Assembly (NCBI GenBank): GCA_003557605.1
Contig: PWNW01000033.1
Location: 1-9,971 of the forward strand
DNA from: Spirochaetaceae bacterium
GTDB taxonomy: Bacteria > Spirochaetota > Spirochaetia > PWKH01
DNA length: 9,971 bases
Direction of reading: 5' to 3'
The stretch's first letter is position 1. Each line of letters begins with the position of its first letter. Shown here one piece after another: positions 1 through 6,041 of the stretch. The notes beneath the pieces are model-generated. The model searched no databases, was not told the origin of the DNA, and was given only the letters and a program-made list of their open reading frames with translations. Both the position numbers and the translations under genes were made by a program.

Positions 1-302
1 CAGAGGACAGGACTGAACTGCAGAGAATCAGCAGGAATCCCAGTCTGGTTGATTTTTACGAGTTTTCCCGTGAATACCAGTATGAGCTGTTAAGCCTGTT
101 TCCCTATGACCAGAATGCACGCAATGAGCTTTACCGGCATGACAACGGGTACTATATTCCTCCGGGGCATATGTTCCCCATCGGGGATAACCGTGACAAT
201 TCCATAGACGGAAGGTATTTCGGTCCTGTATCAAATACAAAGGTGCTGGGAAAGGCAAATTTCATCTTCTGGCCTTTTTCCCGTGCGGGAATGATCAGAT
301 AA
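1..302 (+). CDS. lepB: Signal peptidase I, C-terminal part (5' end outside window)
   Basis: Type I signal peptidase is a membrane-anchored serine/lysine protease that cleaves signal peptides from exported proteins outside the inner membrane. Only the last 99 codons are present (frame beginning at base 3, TAA at 300-302). The identifying sequence is GDNRDNSIDGRYFGPV, the conserved box E of the family (usually GDNRDNSxDSR), preceded by GYYIPPGHMFPI. Here the second serine-like position reads G (DGR). The protein ends FWPFSRAGMIR. The catalytic Ser and Lys and the membrane anchor lie upstream of the window and cannot be checked. The stop is 3 bases before the hemW-like start in the same reading frame, so the two are probably co-transcribed and translationally coupled. 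Family assignment is firm; intactness of the gene is unknown. Confidence 0.93.
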   Translation, partial: EDRTELQRISRNPSLVDFYEFSREYQYELLSLFPYDQNARNELYRHDNGYYIPPGHMFPIGDNRDNSIDGRYFGPVSNTKVLGKANFIFWPFSRAGMIR

Positions 303-305
303 GGT

Positions 306-1475
306 ATGACCAGCCTATACCGGGAAGTCAAAAAAATAAGCGAAGCATCTGTGTATCTTCATATTCCTTTCTGCAGAAAAAAGTGCGGATGCTGTGCTTT
401 TTTTTCCGTACCATACTCATCCTGTGATGCTGGCGGGTATATCAGACGGATGGCTGAAGATATCAGCATGGCAGCAGATCTGACAGTTCCCACAATCTAT
501 ATCGGAGGGGGAGATCCGGGCATGCTCAGTGCTGATGATCTGTCTCTTCTGCTTGATGCACTTTCACCGTACATTACCGGTTCCAGTGAAACCACCATTG
601 AAATGAACCCCGAGCATCTGACTGACAGTTCCCTGGACTGTATAATCTCCCACGGTGTTGACCGCATCAGTTTCGGCATTCAGTCCTTTGATCCGAACAT
701 CCGAAGGATACTGGGCAGGGAAGGGAATATTGACCGGCTGAAGGAATCTCTGCTGAAAGCTGCAGCCCATAAAGAGCTGCAGCTGAATGCAGACTTCATT
801 ACTTCAGTCCCCGGCACTGAACCCGATGACACCCTCAGGGATATTGACTCGCTGCTTGAGATATGCACTCCGGAACATATATCATTATATGATCTTGCCT
901 TGGAGGATAATACACCCTTGAGCCGCAGATATCGGGAAACTTCCCTAAAGGACCACCTTACCCCTGCATGGAAATATCTGAAGCAGCTTGGGTACCGCCA
1001 TTATGAGCTTTCAAATTTTTCCCTCGAAGGAAGGGAGGGACAGCATAATCTCCGTTACTGGAGGCTTGAAAACTATATCGGTATCGGATGCAGTGCAGTC
1101 TCCGGTCTGGTTTTCCCTGACCATATTCTCAGGTTTACAGGAATTCGGGACGTTCAGGGGTTTATCATGGAGGGTATGCATGGCGCGGAGGCTGAGACTG
1201 TTACTTCCAGGGATGCACTGAAGGACCTTATTATGGTATCATTACGAACTGAATTCGGTATTCCGATGCAGAGGATTCGCAGCATTTACGGTGATGAGAC
1301 CGCCGATGCAGTAGAACAGTGCTCTGAGAAATGGGAATCAGCAGGTATGATGCAGCACCATGCGCTTCTTGAACAGGGCATGCTGATCATGGACACCGTG
1401 GTGCTTGATTTTTTCAGTACCGTGGAGGAGCTTGATCTGGACGGGACAGTCAGGCCACTTGACAGTTTTTTTTAA
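306..1475 (+). CDS. hemW: HemW-like radical SAM protein (divergent)
   Basis: 389 aa, close to the usual HemW length (about 380). HemW proteins are radical SAM [4Fe-4S] proteins related to coproporphyrinogen III dehydrogenase HemN but thought to act as heme chaperones. Visible motifs: YLHIPFC with a CX3CX2C cluster at C23, C27 and C30; GGGDPG around residue 68; FGIQSFD; HISLYDLALEDNTPL; and YRHYELSNF followed by HNLRYW and YIGIGCSAVSG, which is the HemW rather than HemN pattern. Several near-invariant residues differ: the residue after the third Cys is Ala instead of the usual Asp, GGGTPS reads GGGDPG, and the LGR-x-H motif reads LGREGN. The ATG at 306 has only AAGG one base upstream, so initiation probably relies on coupling to lepB; GTG at 351 is a less likely start. 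The gene contains A7, A6 and two T8 runs. Family is secure, but exact function (heme chaperone or something else) is inference. Annotation pipelines may call it oxygen-independent coproporphyrinogen III oxidase. Confidence 0.82.
   Translation: MTSLYREVKKISEASVYLHIPFCRKKCGCCAFFSVPYSSCDAGGYIRRMAEDISMAADLTVPTIYIGGGDPGMLSADDLSLLLDALSPYITGSSETTIEMNPEHLTDSSLDCIISHGVDRISFGIQSFDPNIRRILGREGNIDRLKESLLKAAAHKELQLNADFITSVPGTEPDDTLRDIDSLLEICTPEHISLYDLALEDNTPLSRRYRETSLKDHLTPAWKYLKQLGYRHYELSNFSLEGREGQHNLRYWRLENYIGIGCSAVSGLVFPDHILRFTGIRDVQGFIMEGMHGAEAETVTSRDALKDLIMVSLRTEFGIPMQRIRSIYGDETADAVEQCSEKWESAGMMQHHALLEQGMLIMDTVVLDFFSTVEELDLDGTVRPLDSFF
1446..1473 (+). terminator. Candidate intrinsic terminator in the last hemW codons
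   Basis: An imperfect stem pairs 1446-1453 with 1459-1466: A-U, C-G, an A/A mismatch, G-C, U-A, C-G, A-U and G-U, around the 5-base loop GCCAC. It is followed by the rest of a T8 run (1466-1473) that reaches into the TAA stop. It would end lepB-hemW transcripts before yebC. The stem is short with one mismatch and one wobble, so the call is weak. Confidence 0.33.
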
Positions 1476-1486
1476 GCTGTGATACT
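1459..1486 (+). promoter_or_regulatory. Candidate sigma70-type promoter for yebC-ruvCAB-queA
   Basis: A perfect -35 hexamer TTGACA (1459-1464) is followed by a 16-base spacer containing T8 and by GATACT (1481-1486), a 4/6 match to TATAAT. The bases TGT directly upstream make an extended -10 (TGn). Transcription would start near 1493, leaving a leader of about 35 bases that carries the yebC Shine-Dalgarno AAGGAG (1513-1518). A direct repeat GCTGTG (1476-1481 and 1491-1496) flanks the -10 and could be an operator, but I cannot name a regulator. No LexA box was recognised. Confidence 0.5.
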
Positions 1487-1527
1487 TTTTGCTGTGCAAG
1501 AACGAATTATCTAAGGAGCTTCAATAG

Positions 1528-2277
1528 ATGTCAGGACATAGTAAATGGGCCACCATTCGTCATAAAAAAGGCGCGCAGGATGCAAAGCGCGGAAAGATCT
1601 TTACCAAGCTGATCAAGGAGATAACGGTATCTGCTAAGCTTGGCGGAGGGGATATCGAGGCAAATCCTCGGCTGAGGACCGCTGTGCTGAAGGCAAAAAC
1701 AGAAAATATGCCGAAGGACAATATTGAGCGGGCTATTAAAAAGGGGACCGGAGACCTTGAGGGCGTTGATTATGTGGAGCTGACCTATGAAGCCTATGGA
1801 CCCGGAGGAGTGGCAATACTGATAGATGCCCTTACGGACAATAAAAACCGAACAGCCGCTGATGTAAGAAGCATGCTGACAAAAAACGGAGGGAATCTGG
1901 GAGAAACCGGGTGCGTATCATACCTGTTTCAGAGAAAGGGAATCATCACATTTCCTGCTGACACCTGCTCCGAAGATGAGATGTTTGAAGCTGCCCTGGA
2001 ATCAGGTGCTGAGGATGTATCAACCCAGGGTGATGAATATGAAGTAATTACGGCAGTTGAAGAATTCGCGGATGTGCTTGAAGCGCTTCAGGCGAAGGGG
2101 TTCAAGGAGAACAGCTCTGAAATTACCCGCATCCCCGACGTGAATATTTCCCTTGAACCTGACAAGACTGCCAAAGCCCTTCGGCTGATTGAAAAAATTG
2201 ATGATCTTGATGATGTGCAGTCAGTATCAACAAACCTTGATATCCCCGATGACTTCAACCCAGATGACTATTTGTAA
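1528..2277 (+). CDS. yebC: YebC/TACO1 family protein
   Basis: 249 aa, the normal length of the family (E. coli YebC about 246). The N-terminus MSGHSKWATIRHKKGAQDAK, followed by RGKIFTKLIKEI, is the family signature. NPRLRTAVLKAK, NMPKDNIERAIKKG, YGPGGVA and TDNKNRTAADVR follow in the expected order, and the C-terminal part runs to IPDDFNPDDYL. YebC proteins have been described as DNA-binding regulators and, for TACO1 and more recently bacterial members, as ribosome-associated factors that help translation, including through proline-rich stretches. A good Shine-Dalgarno AAGGAG (1513-1518) lies 9 bases before the ATG. The gene leads the operon and its TAA shares an A with the ruvC ATG (TAATG). 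yebC next to ruvC is a widespread bacterial arrangement. Nothing unusual was seen in the protein. Confidence 0.97.
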   Translation: MSGHSKWATIRHKKGAQDAKRGKIFTKLIKEITVSAKLGGGDIEANPRLRTAVLKAKTENMPKDNIERAIKKGTGDLEGVDYVELTYEAYGPGGVAILIDALTDNKNRTAADVRSMLTKNGGNLGETGCVSYLFQRKGIITFPADTCSEDEMFEAALESGAEDVSTQGDEYEVITAVEEFADVLEALQAKGFKENSSEITRIPDVNISLEPDKTAKALRLIEKIDDLDDVQSVSTNLDIPDDFNPDDYL

Positions 2278-2768
2278 TGCAAAGAGTATTAGGCATTGAC
2301 CCTGGAATTGCCTCAACGGGATGGGGAATCGTAGATGCTGAAGGAGGAAGGCTCAGGGCCTATTGCTTCGGTACGATTTCCACCAATGTCGATGCGCCCA
2401 TGGACCAGAGGATTCTTGACATCACCGAATCAGTCAAGCAGGTGATTGAGGAGTATAGTCCCGGCTGCTTGAGCATTGAAGATATTTTCTTTCTGAGAAA
2501 TGTTTCCAGCGCCATTCCCATTGCAAAAGTCATTGGATCTCTGCAGTATCTTGCCTCACTTCAGCAAATCTCCTATGCATGCTATACTCCACTTCAGATT
2601 AAGCTTGCTGTAACTGGAATGGGGAAGGCAACGAAAAAACAGGTGGAGCATATGATTTCCTTTATGCTTGGTCTCCAGGAGGGCCGTGCCATGAATCACG
2701 CATCGGACGCACTCGCTGCGGCAGTCTGCCATATCCATACCTGTGAAGGGACCAGGGGGCTGTATTAA
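2277..2768 (+). CDS. ruvC: Holliday junction resolvase RuvC
   Basis: 163 aa (E. coli 173). RuvC is the dimeric, metal-dependent endonuclease that nicks Holliday junctions symmetrically after RuvAB branch migration. The RNase H-like fold motifs are present: LGIDPGIASTGWG with the first catalytic Asp at D8; LSIEDIFFLRN with catalytic E68 and the aromatic pair after it; TPLQIKLAVTGMGKATKKQV, the usual loop before the C-terminal helix; and HASDALAAAVCH with H141 and D144 as the last metal-ligand pair. The first of that pair is His rather than the Asp of E. coli, a variation known in other bacteria. The start is fixed by the TAATG overlap with yebC, and its own TAA overlaps the ruvA ATG the same way, so translation is coupled throughout. 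Confidence 0.97.
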   Translation: MQRVLGIDPGIASTGWGIVDAEGGRLRAYCFGTISTNVDAPMDQRILDITESVKQVIEEYSPGCLSIEDIFFLRNVSSAIPIAKVIGSLQYLASLQQISYACYTPLQIKLAVTGMGKATKKQVEHMISFMLGLQEGRAMNHASDALAAAVCHIHTCEGTRGLY

Positions 2769-3355
2769 TGATCAACGCATTAACTGGAACAGTAACCGGC
2801 AAGCATCAGGGAGTTCTGCTGCTTCAGTGCGGAAGTATTGAATGGTCGATGCTGGTATCTGACCAGGCCCTGTCTTCTCTTCCCGGAATTGGGATGGACT
2901 GCACGGTGTACACCTATGTTCATCACCGTGAAGACCAGCTGTTTATGGTGGGATTTGCAGATGAGACGGAACGTCAGCTGTTTTTTGATTTAATATCTGT
3001 TTCAGGTATCGGACCGAAACAGGGTCTGAAAATCCTTTCCGGTCTCAGCGTACCGCTTCTCACGGAGGCTATCAGGCATGATGATCTGGCTGTGCTCTCA
3101 AAGGTTCCCGGTCTGGGGAAGAAGACTGCCCAGAAGCTGATACTTGCGCTTAAGGGAAAACTCATTGAACCTGCCGACAAGGAGCCTGCCGACGACTTGA
3201 AGGATATTCTGGAAGCACTGGTGCAGATGGGATATGAGCGTCAGAAGGCAAAACGGGCTTTGCAGCAGGTATCGTCATCCCTTGATGCAACCGGTATGGA
3301 TACTTCGCAGAGAGAGTCTGCGGTGCTGAAACAGGCTATTGCTCTGCTGAGCTGA
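2768..3355 (+). CDS. ruvA: Holliday junction branch migration protein RuvA
   Basis: 195 aa (E. coli 203). RuvA tetramers hold the open, square-planar Holliday junction and load RuvB. Domain I (about 1-63) is an OB-like fold ending VHHREDQLFMVGF, with the acidic pin residues E55 and D56 at the same numbers as in E. coli. Domain II (about 64-132) has two helix-hairpin-helix motifs: SGIGPKQ (79-85) and PGLGKKTAQKL (114-124). A flexible linker with the tandem repeat EPADK/EPADD (134-143) joins domain III (about 143-195), whose LEALVQMGYERQKAKRAL is the RuvB-binding helical module. The start is set by TAATG overlap with ruvC. The gene ends TGA at 3353-3355, 11 bases before ruvB. Confidence 0.97.
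   Translation: MINALTGTVTGKHQGVLLLQCGSIEWSMLVSDQALSSLPGIGMDCTVYTYVHHREDQLFMVGFADETERQLFFDLISVSGIGPKQGLKILSGLSVPLLTEAIRHDDLAVLSKVPGLGKKTAQKLILALKGKLIEPADKEPADDLKDILEALVQMGYERQKAKRALQQVSSSLDATGMDTSQRESAVLKQAIALLS
3167..3196 (+). repeat. 15-bp imperfect tandem duplication in the ruvA linker
   Basis: Two adjacent 15-base units (3167-3181 and 3182-3196) match at 12 of 15 positions and encode EPADK and EPADD. They sit in the flexible linker between RuvA domains II and III, where length is known to vary, so the duplication is in frame and probably harmless. Confidence 0.8.
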
Positions 3356-3359
3356 AGGA
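3355..3359 (+). promoter_or_regulatory. Shine-Dalgarno that decides the ruvB start
   Basis: AAGGA begins on the last base of the ruvA stop codon. It is 7 bases from the ATG at 3367 but only 1 base from the in-frame GTG at 3361. Normal spacing favours the ATG as the ruvB start. Confidence 0.65.
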
Positions 3360-3366
3360 TGTGCTG

Positions 3367-4389
3367 ATGAACGAGTCTATGCTGACAAGAGAAATGGTTG
3401 AAGGAGATGAACAGGAGCAGGTGCTCAGGCCGAAGCTTCTGAAGGATTTCCAGGGACAGGCGATGCTGAAGGAGAACCTGCGTATTTTTATTGATGCAGC
3501 CCGCCAGAGAAGCGAACCTCTTGACCATGTTTTCATCTCCGGCCCACCGGGTCTCGGCAAGACCACCATAGCTGCAATAATTGCCCATGAAATGGATGGT
3601 GAACTGAAGGCTACTTCAGCACCAGCATTGGAGAAGCCGAAGGACCTTGCGGGGATTCTTACTACCCTGCAGGAAGGAAGCGTTCTGTTCATTGATGAGG
3701 TGCACCGCCTTAAACCTGCTTTAGAGGAAATCCTCTATATTGCTATGGAGGACTTTGAGCTTGACTGGATTATTGGACAAGGACCTACTGCGAGAACCGT
3801 TCGTATTCCTCTTCCAAAGTTTACCTTGATAGGGGCCACTACAAAAACGGGCCAGGTTGCAGCCCCTCTTCATACCCGCTTCGGCATCAATTTCCGTATC
3901 GGGTTTTATTCTCCTGAAGAGCTGTATCATGTGCTTGACCGTTCTTCACGGATTCTTGAAACCAACATTACCAAGGAAGCGGTGCTCATGCTTTCTCAAT
4001 GCTCCAGGGGCACTCCCCGGGTAGCTAACAGACTGCTGAGAAGGCTTCGGGACTATGCCCAGATTCTTGCTGACGGGGTGATTACCAAGGATATTGTCAC
4101 CTTCGGACTTGATAAGCTTGGGATAGATTCCTTCGGCCTGGAGCAGCAGGATCGGAGAATACTTTCAGCGATTATCAATCATTTTGACGGAGGCCCTGTG
4201 GGAGCGGAAACCTTGGCAATATCAGTGGGGGAGGCCATTGAATCTCTTGAAGATTTTTATGAGCCCTTTATGATTCAGCAGGGTTTTCTTAAACGAACAC
4301 CCCGTGGAAGGACCGCAACGAAAAAAGCCTACGAACTGTTTAACATTGAACCTCTGGAGGACCATGAAGACCAGGGACTTTTATTTTAA
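3367..4389 (+). CDS. ruvB: Holliday junction ATP-dependent helicase RuvB
   Basis: 340 aa from the ATG at 3367 (E. coli 336). RuvB forms hexameric AAA+ motors that pump DNA through the RuvA-bound junction. In order: the N-terminal LRPKLLKDFQGQ segment (about 20-31); Walker A GPPGLGKTT (59-67); Walker B LFIDEVHRL (107-115); sensor 1 LIGATT (154-159); the arginine-finger region APLHTRFG with R171; the AAA+ lid (about 180-255) with sensor 2 GTPRVANRLLRR; and the C-terminal winged helix with QQGFLKRTPRGRTATKKAYELF. The sensor loop reads ATTKTGQVAAPLHTRFG where most RuvB proteins read close to ATTRAGLLTSPLRDRFG; the arginine finger is kept. GTG at 3361 and ATG at 3379 are alternative starts, but the Shine-Dalgarno spacing supports 3367. 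The last 26 bases overlap queA. Confidence 0.96.
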   Translation: MNESMLTREMVEGDEQEQVLRPKLLKDFQGQAMLKENLRIFIDAARQRSEPLDHVFISGPPGLGKTTIAAIIAHEMDGELKATSAPALEKPKDLAGILTTLQEGSVLFIDEVHRLKPALEEILYIAMEDFELDWIIGQGPTARTVRIPLPKFTLIGATTKTGQVAAPLHTRFGINFRIGFYSPEELYHVLDRSSRILETNITKEAVLMLSQCSRGTPRVANRLLRRLRDYAQILADGVITKDIVTFGLDKLGIDSFGLEQQDRRILSAIINHFDGGPVGAETLAISVGEAIESLEDFYEPFMIQQGFLKRTPRGRTATKKAYELFNIEPLEDHEDQGLLF

Positions 4390-5386
4390 CCTTCCTGAAT
4401 CACAAATAGCCCAGCACCCTTCACAACGTCGAAGCGAGAGCAGACTTATGGTGATTCATCGTGACAGCGGCCGTATAGTGCACACCGTCACTGACAAGCT
4501 TGATGAATTTCTTGATCCGCCGATGGTGATGGTAAGAAATAATACCCGGGTTCGAAAAGCCCGGGTGCATGCAGAAAAACACACCGGAAGCTGTGTCGAA
4601 TTTTTGTTTATCAGCCAAAAAGATGAGCAGCACTGGGAAGTAATGGTGTCGAAATCTGCCAGACAGAGAATTGGGGACCGGTACCGGTTCCCTGGCGGAC
4701 TTGAAGGGGTTATTACTGCTGCTTCTGATGCGCAGAACCTGAGGATCCTTCAGACATCCCGCAGTATTGATGAAACCTATTTTCTCAGCCATGGACATAT
4801 GCCTCTTCCTCCCTATATTCGTCGAGAAGACCAGGAGGAAGATCTTGAACGATATCAGACGGTGTATGCATCCAGCATCGGCTCTGTTGCTGCTCCCACT
4901 GCAGGCCTTCATATGACTGAAAATCTTGAAGGCCGGCTGCGTGAAAAGGGCATTGCCATTGTTGATATCACACTCCATGTCGGGATAGGTACCTTTGTTC
5001 CCATCAGGTCTGAGCACATTGAAGATCACCGCATGCATCATGAGACATATACCATTGGGGAAAAAGAAGCTGAAATTATTGCGCAGGCAAAGCAGAACTC
5101 AGTTCCCGTACTTGTCATGGGAACTACATCAATGCGCTGCGTTGAATCAGCATGGGAGGGCGAAAGCATCCGTTCAGGGACATATTCCACGGACTTGTAT
5201 ATCAAACCGGGATATGAATTCAAGGTTGCCGATGCGATGTTCACTAATTTCCACACCCCTGGATCTACTCTTATGGTGCTTGTCTGCACCTTCGGCGGAA
5301 AGCAGCGAATCCTTGATGCATACAACCTTGCTGTTTCACAGGGATACCGGTTTTTCTCCTATGGGGATGCCATGCTGATTCTCTGA
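4364..5386 (+). CDS. queA: S-adenosylmethionine:tRNA ribosyltransferase-isomerase
   Basis: 340 aa (E. coli 356). QueA transfers and isomerises the ribosyl group of SAM onto 7-aminomethyl-7-deazaguanine at the tRNA wobble position, making epoxyqueuosine. The start at 4364 gives the classical N-terminus MKTRDFYFNLPESQIAQHP. The open frame extends 20 codons further into ruvB, but that extension has no family resemblance. GGAGG (4356-4360) sits 3 bases before the ATG, closer than ideal, so coupling to ruvB translation is likely. Conserved blocks: YQTVYA, then GSVAAPTAGLH (about residue 180 onward), TLHVGIGTFVPI, HRMHHE, TNFHTPGSTLMVLVCTFGG and YRFFSYGDAMLI at the C-terminus. QueG and Tgt are not in the window. 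ruvA-ruvB-queA order recurs in many bacteria. The 3' end overlaps the convergent tmk gene by 28 bases. Confidence 0.96.
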   Translation: MKTRDFYFNLPESQIAQHPSQRRSESRLMVIHRDSGRIVHTVTDKLDEFLDPPMVMVRNNTRVRKARVHAEKHTGSCVEFLFISQKDEQHWEVMVSKSARQRIGDRYRFPGGLEGVITAASDAQNLRILQTSRSIDETYFLSHGHMPLPPYIRREDQEEDLERYQTVYASSIGSVAAPTAGLHMTENLEGRLREKGIAIVDITLHVGIGTFVPIRSEHIEDHRMHHETYTIGEKEAEIIAQAKQNSVPVLVMGTTSMRCVESAWEGESIRSGTYSTDLYIKPGYEFKVADAMFTNFHTPGSTLMVLVCTFGGKQRILDAYNLAVSQGYRFFSYGDAMLIL

Positions 5387-5985
5387 CTGATAATGCCCCA
5401 TATTTTCTGATGTACCGCATCCTGGTCCATTGAAGCATCTACTGCAACAATTTCCGTACGGCTGCTGTACTCGGAAAACACCTGCTGATACCTGCTTCGC
5501 ACCTTCAGCTGAAAATCAATATGCTCGTAGATTTCACGTTCAGAATCTCTGGTGCTGATGCGCTGCAGTGAAATTTCGGGATTAAGATCAAGAAAAAACG
5601 TAATCTCCGGCAGGGGAAAGTTGTTATTAAGGGTATATACCAGATCCCTGCTGCACTGAACGGTCTGGTAGGCCAGGGAACTGAACATATACCGGTCAAG
5701 GACTACCCAGTGACCTTGTGAAAGAGCCTTGATCATTCCGGTTTCCGGATTGTAGAGATGGTCATGCCTGTCAGCGGCAAACAGGTATGCCAGGGTCTCC
5801 GGATGAGCGGGAACCTTCGTCCTGAGAATCGACCGTATCAAGTCTCCAATTGGAGAACGGGTGGGTTCACAGGTGAGCATGGAAGTGAATCCCTCCTTCT
5901 GAAGACGATCATGGAGAAGAGAACTTTGGGTGGTGGTGCCGGAACCGTCTATTCCTTCCAGCACAATGAATCTTGAAGTATTCAC
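5359..5985 (-). CDS. tmk: Thymidylate kinase with altered P-loop
   Basis: 208 aa from GTG at 5985. dTMP kinase phosphorylates dTMP to dTDP with ATP, an essential step of dTTP synthesis. Motifs: RFIVLEGIDGSGTTTQ (5-20), the P-loop; EPTRSP (40-45); FAADRHDHL (69-77); VVLDRYMFSSLAYQ (94-107), the DRY motif of TMP kinases; LPEITFFLDLNPE (125-137); and an Arg-rich LID segment around R142, R146 and R150. The odd feature is Thr at position 17 (ACC codon) where the P-loop lysine should be, and Cys rather than Arg before EP. The rest is intact, with no frameshift, so the gene looks functional. The start at 5985 has GAGG 5 bases upstream and gives the usual Tmk N-terminus. GTG at 6012 would add 9 residues but has no Shine-Dalgarno and lies about 5 bases from the predicted transcript start. 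The tail overlaps queA by 28 bases. Confidence 0.93.
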   Translation of the reverse strand: MNTSRFIVLEGIDGSGTTTQSSLLHDRLQKEGFTSMLTCEPTRSPIGDLIRSILRTKVPAHPETLAYLFAADRHDHLYNPETGMIKALSQGHWVVLDRYMFSSLAYQTVQCSRDLVYTLNNNFPLPEITFFLDLNPEISLQRISTRDSEREIYEHIDFQLKVRSRYQQVFSEYSSRTEIVAVDASMDQDAVHQKIWGIISQRISMASP

Positions 5986-6006
5986 AACAGCCTCGCAATT
6001 GAATTT

Positions 6007-6034
6007 TTGCACGTGAGTAAGTACATTATATAGT
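6007..6034 (+). promoter_or_regulatory. Candidate promoter for tamB, possibly leaderless
   Basis: TTGCAC (6007-6012, matching TTG of the -35), a 16-base spacer and TATAGT (6029-6034, 5/6 match to TATAAT) point to transcription starting near 6041-6042, at the tamB ATG itself. No Shine-Dalgarno is visible before that ATG, which fits a leaderless or nearly leaderless message. The -35 is weak. Confidence 0.38.
6025..6030 (-). promoter_or_regulatory. Candidate -10 element for tmk
   Basis: Read on the minus strand, 6030-6025 is a perfect TATAAT. No good -35 is found 16-18 bases upstream (best guesses are TCCGGT or TTCCGG, inside the tamB start). Transcription would begin near 6018, which favours translation from GTG 5985 over GTG 6012. 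It shares two bases with the opposite -10 proposed for tamB. Confidence 0.42.
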
Positions 6035-6041
6035 AATATCT

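Noticed and set aside
28..258. Minus-strand open frame opposite the lepB fragment
   Set aside because: The plus strand carries the signal peptidase box E here, so the opposite frame is a shadow.
1476..1527. SOS (LexA) operator before yebC-ruvCAB
   Set aside because: No CTGT-N8-ACAG or GAAC-N4-GTTC type site is present; only a lone GAAC half-site and a GCTGTG direct repeat are seen.
3241..3692. Two minus-strand open frames of 115-118 codons across the ruvA/ruvB junction
   Set aside because: They overlap each other and two well-supported genes and have no family resemblance; they are shadows of the coding bias.
4304..4363. Longer queA start at ATG 4304
   Set aside because: The added 20 residues have no resemblance to QueA, whereas ATG 4364 gives the family N-terminus MKTRDF and has GGAGG just upstream.
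4544..4566. 7-bp GC-rich inverted repeat ACCCGGG/CCCGGGT with a 9-base loop in queA
   Set aside because: Several 7-bp hairpins are expected by chance; there is no T-run, and the repeat follows from two RV codon pairs.
4674..4691. 18-base near-palindrome centred on GGTACC in queA (contains a 12-bp perfect palindrome)
   Set aside because: About one such match is expected by chance in 10 kb, and it lies in codons for GDRYRFP.
4421..5041. 206-codon open frame on the minus strand
   Set aside because: It lies wholly antisense to queA, whose protein is highly conserved; the translation has no recognisable domain and no ribosome binding site was seen.
5360..5406. Inverted repeat TATGGGG/CCCCATA followed by TTTT as a queA terminator
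   Set aside because: The loop is 29 bases and the T-run only four, so it is too weak to annotate as a terminator; mentioned with the convergent overlap.
5986..6012. Upstream GTG start for tmk at 6012
   Set aside because: No Shine-Dalgarno, about 5 bases from the predicted transcript start, and it adds 9 residues before the normal Tmk N-terminus. It remains possible if the message is leaderless.
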